Program-made: the position numbers and the translations under genes
Notes under the pieces: model-generated
Seen by the model: the letters and a program-made list of their open reading frames with translations, nothing else
Told to the model about the DNA's origin: nothing
Databases searched by the model: none
Origin: Corticium candelabrum
Taxonomy: Eukaryota; Porifera; Homoscleromorpha; Homosclerophorida; Plakinidae
Assembly: GCF_963422355.1 (NCBI RefSeq)
Contig: NC_085098.1
Coordinates: forward strand, 2,070,632-2,134,631
DNA: 64,000 bases
Direction: 5' to 3'
Shown: positions 40,549 to 64,000 of the stretch, in pieces
Position numbering within the stretch: position 1 is the first letter of the stretch
How the letters are laid out: the number at the start of each line of letters is the position of its first letter

Positions 40549-40799
40549 GATTTAGAAACACTTAGCTAGAACTGCAAGAACGTCACTCAGAGAATGATCA
40601 ATTACAAAGTTACCGCCTTCTATAGTCCCGCCTTTGGATCGAAATGGGCCAATCAAAATGCAGCTATGAGTATTCCGTTCAGGTCCGCAAAATGTACACC
40701 TGTACCGAGCCGATCCATCCGGGACCTTCACAATTAACAAACACACGTAAGCGGTTAGCCAACGTGGCGACCACTGTACGTACACTGTTAGTCTGTAGG
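40549..40799. promoter_or_regulatory. H2A promoter, possibly bidirectional
   Basis: Between the H2A start codon (minus) and an opposed ATG at 40800. Contains a TATA-like element (CTATAGAAG, read on the minus strand) about 75 bases before the H2A ATG and a CCAAT box about 25 bases further. Both suit a histone promoter. Whether the plus side is transcribed is inference from spacing only. Confidence 0.55.
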
Positions 40800-40988
40800 A
40801 TGCCTGCTGTGAAGAAACTCAAGAAAGGTAAAGAAAGAAGCACAAGCTATACTGATAACCACGAAGTGTTAACCATCAATGGTCGACAGACAGATTCAGA
40901 CAGCAGTTTAGACTTAGACTGGAGACAAACTGCAGTTTGTCTCCAGTCTCTCTCCGCCCTAGCTGTCACCAAGCAGACAAGCAGCTAA
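40800..40988 (+). CDS. Short ORF opposed to H2A, unknown
   Basis: A 62-residue frame: MPAVKKLKKGKERSTSYTDN at the start, then an acidic serine stretch (TDSDSSLDLDW) and a hydrophilic end. It is not H2B, the usual divergent partner of H2A. A donor-like AAG|GTAAAG occurs ten codons in, so only the first exon may be coding. A 34-base perfect palindrome lies inside the frame at 40916-40949. I do not recognise a family. Confidence 0.3.
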   Translation: MPAVKKLKKGKERSTSYTDNHEVLTINGRQTDSDSSLDLDWRQTAVCLQSLSALAVTKQTSS

Positions 40989-41131
40989 TGACCTCAACAG
41001 CTGACACCCTGACAATTTAAAGCCGCTCTCTAATCCCACTGAATTTTTAAATTTACCAGAGAAGAAATTAAACCTTGTGCTCGCTGGAGAAAATATTTTA
41101 TTATTTATTCATATTTCTTATGTAGTAATTA

Positions 41132-41992
41132 TCACAACTCCAGTCTTCGTCCACCTAATCGAGGCTTTTTCTCTCTTGGCTGTCGTTGTTTCTTCTTTGG
41201 CGTCTTCTGAGGAGCACTTGGTTTCTTCTACAACACCTATTTGTAGCAGTTAGCAAATGAGAGAACCTGCAACTGTTACCAATTTGATTCTGTAAGGATT
41301 TATGTAGTCTTCCTCCATTGGTATGACACCCAGCTCTTGACTCATCTGAAGATTAAGCAGAAAGCAAGTAATAATTAGTCATAAGCAATATTTGCTTGCC
41401 ACACATAACATTGTTTTGCCACAAGTCACATGCACAACTATTCATTTTTCTGTCTTGAAACACTGCTCTAAAGTTCTCGTTTAGCCTCTTGAAATGTTAT
41501 GCAAAGTCATAGCAACCGATTGTGTATGTGATCAATGGTCACTGAAATATTTTGCAAACGATACATGTAGCGTGTGTTTGACTGCAATTGCTTGTAAATG
41601 AAAAATACATAACAAATAATTTAAATTGTTCTATTTAAAACAAAAAAGACAACATTACAGCTATTTGTAAAGAATCACAGTCTAGTTGCAAGCTGCCACA
41701 CTAGGATTTTGTCCTGACAACCATGTATAATTAATTGAGAGAGCAGAACTTTTACACAAGCTCTCCTCTTACCTAACTTAAGTAAGTCTTGAAATGTTTT
41801 TATAGATATTCAAGGAAAGCTACAGTGCCTACACGCTGCTAGATAAAGGTTTCTACATATTTGATGACAGTTCTAATAGTACACTGAACCAAAATTTTTA
41901 GTCCCAGCGACGTCATCAGCGGTGCTCAACGCAAATGACAAATACCAACATATAGGACAGCAGCCAAACACCACATGCCTGGCGCAATGTGC

Positions 41993-42078
<86 letters not shown>

Positions 42079-44615
42079 CACACACATGATGGTGATGGCA
42101 TGTGCCCCAAGAATGATGATGGACTGAGTTGTCGATTTCAAAAAATCTCAATTGTGGCTTTGACCATGACGAAACAGCCCAATACGAGATCCGCATATGC
42201 GACCACAGATGTTACAGATGTATTGGGTGCTTTGATGACTGCCTGCTATTCTGACTTGTTGTTTGAATATAGGGTTGCACAGCGATGTTGCTTTGGGCCA
42301 ACAACAAACGGCCATCGCATCTAGACCGCCTGTGTGCAGACTCGTGACTAGAGGCTCCCAGACAATACTACAGTACTGCTGTCTATGTGTTACAAGAGAC
42401 ATTATGGCTGCTTTTAATCGACACTTCGCTAGAAGTCTAAAGCTAACGTAATAGGTTGACATTTGACATTGTAAATGCTACTAACACATCAGAAACACAA
42501 GGAAGGAATATATTCGTTCCTTGTCTTTCTGATGCTTTAGATATGGTCAATTATGTTATCTTCAGGTTGTTGGAAGGCATGGACATGAGCATTTCCTTGA
42601 CATACACTGTACCTATTACTAGTAGCAGCAACTGAGCAAATTGCTTTCCAGAAGAAGAAGCTGCCAGTGAGTGATGGCAGACGGCAAAGGTTGCTCGATC
42701 ACCCTCAGCACCCTGCTGTTTATGCCACTGCCTATACAGGCAAAATCTGAACGTGTAGGCCTGCATTGACTGTCTCATAGTATGGACTACAATATGAAAC
42801 CAAAAAGTTTCTCCTCTGTAGTATACCATGTGCACAGTGTCTTTGATACTTCTGCTGAAAAAATATAAAATGGCAAATCTCTGATGTACGTCATTGATTG
42901 CCAGCATACTGTAAAACAGTAAAATTTGGTGACAAAATATTCCAGTGTTTGGTTTATGTAAATGTTTGAAGAACAAAAACATTCATAAACAATACAGTAT
43001 ATATATGCATGATCAGTATGTGCTGGAAATACAGAGAACGACCATCTCCAAAAACCCTGTGCAGACAGCCATAGAAATGCTATACTAGCTTCTACTCTAA
43101 GCTCTATAGTTCTACTCTAAGCTCTTGAAGTAGCTCAAGAATATGTGTAGCACATGGAACGAATTGGTTGGTATTAGGAGCCAGCTTACTGAGTATTTCT
43201 ACTAATATAAATAAATATTAAGTTAGTCTAGTCCCCCAAATGGAATGTAATCACTACACAAGTATTCTTACACACAAATCTGTTCACCCACAACGAAACT
43301 ATTAATATGAAATTATGTAATCAGCCAAATATGATAAAAAGTAATGTAAACAAAGTTCTTGGCTATACTATCAAATAGCTTCTGATAATGTTGGACATGC
43401 ATCTTCTATCATTTTTGGTAATTCAGATACATACTGTTACACCACATAATAAACGACACATGATTAATAAAACTTTAGGATGCCAAAACTAATTGTTTAG
43501 TATGTTTCTCATTGATGGTAGTTGTTGAATGGTTACTACAACTGCCTAGACTGCATAACAACTTGTGAATTTCATACAATTCACAAAGAAATCAAAAATG
43601 TTAAATGTGTAAATGGTTTCAGAAAGATAACTATAGAGATTGACAGCCATATCTAAGTAAACAGTTACAGCCACAAATATTTAAACTATAGTGGTCATGC
43701 ATACTTATTTTTATTTGTATCCATATTACCATGAACAATCAACCCAAAGTAGCTAAGAATAGGGTCACTCTGATGCAAACAAAACTATGTGACCTTACCA
43801 GATTCAACAGCTTCCTTTCTGCATGTTCAAAAACATCAGTCTCATTACACAGTTGGAGGGACCAAATAACAAGTTCACGTCTTCTAGTCTGACTTTTGTA
43901 GATCTAATGAAGAAAAAGTTAAATTTGCTACTAATAAACTCATTCAATCATTCAGCCCAAGAGTGATGATATCGAGAGCCCAAGAGAACTCATTAGGCAT
44001 AAACCTCGTGTGTCATATCTGGTATTCTCAATAGAATGTCTCCAAACAGCAATGTGTTTTCAATGACTTGAGCCACGGCTGTTGAAAATTACATAACTCA
44101 AAGACAGCTTATGCAGCGTTTTATTAGACATTAGACTCAACCCTCTCTGTCCTTCTCATTATCAGGGAATGGCATATCAGGTTGCCATCCACTTACATTG
44201 ATCTGCACTCGAGCATCTGCTAGTACCTGCAAACATGCGGTAGTTTAATTAATTAACACTCATTACTTCATCAATATATTTGCCATATAATTAAACCTGG
44301 AAGAGTTTGTCCAACACCAGTTCGATCATCCTGTACTGTTTGACAAAATCATCTATCTGTGAAATCGTTTTCACTGCTAGGGCATGATCCTGACGTTTAT
44401 GCTTCAATAGTCGTCTATCTGGAAACTTTGTTAAGGTTATTCCTTTTGTTATGACATAGTGTTCGAGACGTAGTTGATAAGATACAAATGTCTTTCTGTG
44501 AGACTGACACTGGAGTAACCTCAGAAGAGGCCTCACTCTCAGTACTTGTTACAACCAAAGTTAGACTTAGTAACAAGCCGATTGTACAAAAACGTACCGC
44601 AACTGATACGAGCAT
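41132..44615 (-). CDS. CCDC134: CCDC134-like secretory-pathway protein
   Basis: Seven exons on the minus strand: 44486-44615, 44297-44418, 44142-44226, 44005-44078, 43799-43903, 41280-41345, 41132-41227. All GT-AG; phases close to 225 residues (human 229). Residues 1 to about 24 form a signal peptide (VRFCTIGLLLSLTLVVTS). Then DIYRRLLKHKRQDHALAVK, ISQIDDFVKQYRMIELVLDK, MPFPDNEK, VIENTLLFGDILLRIP, RRELVIWSLQLCNETDVF and LMSQELGVI follow the human protein in order. The end is lysine/arginine-rich and stops at RRLEL, an HDEL/KDEL-like tetrapeptide; the human protein ends QSEL. CCDC134 is reported as secreted and ER-resident, with roles in MAPK signalling and bone. An AATAAA-rich stretch follows the stop. 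Intron 5 is 2.4 kb and contains a (CA)n tract. Confidence 0.93.
41995..42082. repeat. (AC)n microsatellite
   Basis: About 40 AC units in CCDC134 intron 5. The overlapping frames of poly-Thr-His or Cys-Val are artefacts. Confidence 0.97.
42148..42320 (-). mobile_element. Non-LTR retroelement C-terminal fragment
   Basis: A minus-strand frame ends in YICNICGRICGSRIGLFRHG then QSHN. The C-x2-C-G-R-x-C-x-S-R-I-G-L-x-x-H-x3-H pattern is common at the C-terminus of invertebrate non-LTR polyproteins, where a single C2H2 finger precedes the stop. Only about 35 residues are recognisable. It could also be a stray zinc finger, but the context (intron, no splice sites) favours a transposon relic. Confidence 0.5.
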
Positions 44616-44874
44616 TGTAAAATACAGTGTACACTGTAGTTGTACCCTTGGAGTCCTAAACTTCGCGCCAAATCTAAGCATTATCCGGGATTCTAAGGAA
44701 GGCATTTGAAATGAGTTATGTCGGAAGTAATGATGACAGACCAATCAGAATCCGATGTAAGAAGTGACATTCGTAGTGCCTACTATGTTGACATTTACGA
44801 GCTTCTTGAGTTTGATTTTCCGACTTCTTGTTGGTTGCATCTAGGAAACTGCGAGGTCACGATCGCGACTCGAC
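44616..44874. promoter_or_regulatory. Bidirectional promoter, CCDC134/ankyrin-PH
   Basis: Opposed start codons are 259 bases apart. The interval contains TTCGCGCC (about 44661) and GACCAATCAGAATC (about 44738, a CCAAT box), with no TATA. Shared promoter use is inferred from arrangement. Confidence 0.5.
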
Positions 44875-60475
<15,601 letters not shown>

Positions 60476-60701
60476 ACTCGTTTCGACGTTTAATTTTGCG
60501 TTATTGATTTGTATTGACTGATTATATGGCGTTTCGTTGATTTCTATTACTTTACCAAAATGCACATATTTCTGGTGCGGCGCACCGACATCTTAGTTAG
60601 CGTGCGCTCGCGTGACGTCTCGTGCTGCTCAAGTGTACGAGTTGGTACGGTGGTTGGTACGGATATCTGCGTCACTCGACTGGTGCATTGGAGTGGGCGT
60701 C

Positions 60702-62407
60702 ATGCTATTCGTTTTCCTTCTTGCTTCTTTCTCACTGCGCGTGTTATCCGCTTCGTCGACGAGCGACACAGTAACGTATGCGGTTATACAAGCGACCGTC
60801 AGCGTTGTACCAACATCATATTCTAGTGCCGACATCCCGAGTGACGGTGTCGCTGGACATCGGCGTAAACCTTACGATCGTAGAACGGAGTCGTTGGCTG
60901 ACGATGAAGGCGTTTACGCAGCTTTCGGTTCTACCTCGTCGTATTCTGGCCCCTTAGTCAAAGCGGTTCCGTTCAACGCTTGTCGGCGTCTTCATTCGTG
61001 GTTCTACTACCGTCGCGCAGTGCTGGTGGAATATGGAGGGTGTAATTACACGCACAAGGTGAAAAATGTGAAGTTAGCTGGCGCACATTCGATGATTTTG
61101 AAGAACAAAGATGAGAGACTCATGCAGATGGAATCGGATCGCGATTGGCCACGTTTCATTGCAGTCATGGTCGAGAAAAGCTACGGATTGACGCTAGAGA
61201 AACGTTTGGATGAAGGTAATTACGTGAATGTGACGATCAGAGTGGGAAAGACGCAGAGACAGGAGACTTACGGATTGATCAACGAAAAGGCTTTTACCGT
61301 CATCTGTGTTGCATTCGGATTTGTCATCGTGTTGTCCATGTTTGGATTGTCTTTTTTCTACATTCAGAGATGTCGAGTAGTCGGTGCTGAGCGAAGGCGA
61401 CAGGTTAGCAAGACTTGTTATTGCATGGTGGTGGTTCTGTTTTGTTTTTCTCTCTAGTGTATACAAGTGATAAATAAGATTAATAGGGCATGATTCTTAT
61501 TGCTCTGTCTTTATTAGAAGCGATTGAAAAGGAAGGCTGAGAAGGCTGTTAATCGGCTTCCTACTCGCGTGTGCAAGGGGAGATCTACGCGAGGATCCCG
61601 GGTATCCACTTATGTATGTGACATTAATGCTGGCAGAATATATGTACAGTACAGTGCGGGTGCATTCGGTCTACATCTCTGGGAGAGGAAACGTACCAAT
61701 TGTCAGTGGGTCCAACTGCATAGTTTCAATCTGAATAAAATAGTTTAGCTATCATTTGTGTTCTCAAGTTTTGTCCCCTTGAATGAGCTCGTAACTGAAC
61801 ATACACAGTTGACTGACCACACACTTTGCAGTACGTTTCACTGGTCTGTTCACTGGTCTGTTCGGTCAGTTCTGGTGGAAGCTGTATACAATTAATGTTA
61901 GGTAGCATTTGTTAGGTCATCATTGGTTGTGTTGGTCTTCACCATATAATGTACAGTTGAAACAACAGTAGTCAAAAGTATAGACATTTTATTTAAATTG
62001 TTATAAAACGAACTGCTAGGGAGAACCATCAATTACTAAAACTAGGAAATTCTCTTGTTTGTAGCAGTTTTAATCACTAGGTGGCACACATTAATAAACA
62101 TACACCACTATAGTTGAAAGAGTGTACACTGCTGCCATACATTGGATGACAGTCGAGCAATGTTGCATAATGGCAAGTTGTGAGCTGCAGAATATGGTCT
62201 TGGTATTGTCCTTTGACTTAATTCCCCATTATTTCCCAATCTTCTGTTAGTCTCTTCCAGAAGATTGTCATTCGAATGCACCCGAGCTCTGATGTAATGT
62301 ATGTAAAACTAGAATGATTCTTCATCGACTTCATCGGGAACTGAAACGTGTGTGATTTGTCTGGATGATTTCTGTCGAGGAGATCTGCTAAGAACATTGC
62401 CTTGCAA
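60702..62407 (+). CDS. PA-TM-RING E3 ubiquitin ligase (partial)
   Basis: Three exons seen: 60702-61403, 61518-61601, 62313-62407; phases 0, 0, 2. The first in-frame ATG (60702) opens a signal peptide (MLFVFLLASFSLRVLSAS); the upstream open frame has no ATG. A protease-associated domain covers about residues 70-205 (GPLVKAVPFNACRR, VEYGGCNYTHKVKNVKLAG, NYVNVTIRVG). A transmembrane helix follows (FTVICVAFGFVIVLSMFGL), then a basic juxtamembrane segment (KRLKRKAEKAVNRLPTRV). The RING-H2 begins TCVICLDDFCRGDLLRTLPC, and the window ends before the H-x2-H-x2-C half. This architecture is the RNF13/GRAIL/Goliath group: endosomal or ER membrane ligases with a lumenal PA domain. The start lies only 227 bases after the ankyrin-PH stop codon. 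Confidence 0.85.
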
Positions 62408-64000
62408 GTATGTTCTTTATTCTAATATTGAGCATGTTAATTAATTAATAATTAGAAATTTTTTTGGGTGATGTGTTGTCTAACCTGTGTGCTTTACATT
62501 ATACATTAATTAGTGCTTCTATATTAATTACTTATATGTCCTTTTATGAGGTGCATTTACACCAGTTATGAACATTTTGCACTTGTTCGTTTACTGAATA
62601 TTTGTTAGTGCAGTATCCTGCCTAATTGACAGTGACTAAAGTTTGTTACGTATACTGGTAGTTTCCCTATACAGCCATATTCATTAATTAAGACATTTGC
62701 CAGTAGGCATCTCTGCATAGTGTTCACTGTTTAATTGTCTGTCAGTTACTTAAGAAGTGCTTGCTCTCTTCGGGTTAATTAAAGGTGTCTGCTTACGAAT
62801 TCATGCACATGTGCAAACACACCCACGCAAACTTGAAATCATGTCTTTATCCACACATTTACCATTTACCAGTTTGAGATAACTTGCTGTTGAATGACAA
62901 AGTGATTTCTTGATCTTTTTCTTGTTGCACGTGACCTGAAAATGGGTCTGTAACTTCAAGGCCAGTAGCTATCATGCGCGATAGATACACTATTTGTGTT
63001 GTCAGCGGCATCCGGCACCACTATGTGGCTACTTTCAAGTTCAGAGTTTTGGATGCCATCATGGCAGTGCACGATAATGCTTTGGTTTACACCCATTTTC
63101 GGGTCACGTACAACAAGATAACAATTGAGAAAGTACTTGTCATTCAACAGCAGCTATATCAAGATGGTAAATGGCAAATGTGTAGATAAATATCCTAGCA
63201 CACTTGTTGTTAGCTCATGTCAAGTATGAGGAGTGAAACTGCCGTGGCGGACAAGAACGTGATTCGCATTTTTCTTTGTACAGTACTAGGAATAAAGGCT
63301 GTATGTCAAAGAACTTAGTGCACCCTAAGATGTTCGCTTGCTCTGCTTCGTTAGGACACAACTTGAAATCGTGGCACGTTTTCAAGTAAGCCTCACAAGA
63401 TCTTATCACTCTTAGGTTGATTGACTTCCAGGACTTCATAATCTTTTGGCAACCATTTCATAACTAAATTTTAGCTCACTTTTGTTTTTGCTTCCGGTGA
63501 ACCTTCTCTGTGTTGTAGCCAATCTGCCAATTTTTCCTCATTTTGTTTTGAAAGGCACAACACATGGTTGGAGCATGTCAGGCCAGAAGGAACTAATACT
63601 CTGTTTACACACAAGCACGCATAGCGAGCCGAGCCGTGCCAGAACGTGCCAGCCCAGTATTCCAACCCGTGTTTACACAACACAGTTCGTAGAAGGAAGC
63701 CAATGCGTGTACTAACGTGTGTTAGTTCCTTGAGCTTGACATAGCTCGCGTTAACTCACGTTTGCAATGGACAGAAGCCAAGCTGCTCGCATTTTTTCTC
63801 TATGGCTTTACAACAGTCTTATCGAGAATGCGTAGGACGTACACGAGACGTCGTAGGTCTATCGCCAGGCGACTGTTGCGCACATGCAGCAACGGAGTTC
63901 ACATGCTAAACTTATATTCTCCATATTTAGAGATGTGACAATGATGTTTGAATTCCAGAGAATGACTTCCTTTAGATGCCATGAGGACATCATGCAATGT
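62408..64000. other. Intron or intergenic, RING half not found
   Basis: I looked for the expected cysteine/histidine half of the RING finger followed by a tryptophan and did not find it, so the ligase intron probably runs past the window end. Around 63597-63720 there are repeated words resembling GTTTACACA and GAGCCGTGCCAGAACGTG, perhaps the edge of another inverted-repeat element. Confidence 0.45.

Noticed and set aside
60612..60701. N-terminal extension of the PA-TM-RING ligase
   Set aside because: Open frame but starts at GTG with no ATG; the first ATG at 60702 begins a good signal peptide.
63940..64000. Second half of the RING finger (RCHEDIMQC)
   Set aside because: Cysteine and histidine spacing does not fit RING-H2 and the usual tryptophan is absent.

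Overview
This window is nuclear DNA from a eukaryote, almost certainly an invertebrate animal. Genes are split by GT-AG introns from about 56 bp to nearly 12 kb, the intergenic DNA is AT-rich, and there are many long TG/CA microsatellites and many transposon remnants. Every recognisable gene belongs to a metazoan family (ZMAT2, FAM114A, ZCCHC10, histone H2A, CCDC134, an ankyrin-PH protein, a PA-TM-RING ligase). A non-bilaterian such as a sponge is my guess, but nothing here settles it. I rebuilt gene models by hand from splice sites and reading phase; most models close without a frame conflict, and two junctions in the ankyrin-PH gene remain open.

Layout. 1-1709: intergenic, one small inverted-repeat element. 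1710-3371 (+): four-exon HMG-box-like gene. 4330-5270 (+): decayed Tc1/mariner transposase. 6441-8853 (-): ZMAT2/Snu23, eight coding exons. 9115-32502 (+): FAM114A, thirteen coding exons; its eighth intron (16755-28670) is a graveyard of retroelements. 33850-36070: another decayed non-LTR element. 37883-38492 (-): ZCCHC10. 40168-40548 (-): intronless histone H2A, head-to-head with a short ORF at 40800. 41132-44615 (-): CCDC134, seven exons. 44875-60475 (+): about 18-exon gene with nine ankyrin repeats and a PH domain. 60702 to beyond 62407 (+): PA-TM-RING E3 ligase, cut by the window end before its second RING half.

Three gene pairs are head-to-head with about 250-260 bp between start codons (ZMAT2/FAM114A, H2A/short ORF, CCDC134/ankyrin-PH), suggesting shared bidirectional promoters. 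The encoded functions are unrelated: splicing, membrane trafficking, chromatin, secretory pathway, signalling scaffold, ubiquitination. There is no operon-like theme.

The most unusual part is a set of non-LTR retrotransposons with restriction-like endonuclease (RLE) motifs and 3' ends made of tetranucleotide repeats. One group ends in AATAAA-like sequence followed by (CTGC)n, another in (CAGT)n, and two others in (TGTC)n or its complement (GACA)n. Truncated copies begin directly where the tetranucleotide tract of the previous copy ends, giving head-to-tail arrays at 24869-26532 and 55130-55992 and a two-orientation cluster at 18061-19996. The simplest reading is that these elements insert into tetranucleotide microsatellites and regenerate that target with their own tails. 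Several non-autonomous inverted-repeat elements with visible target-site duplications fill other introns.
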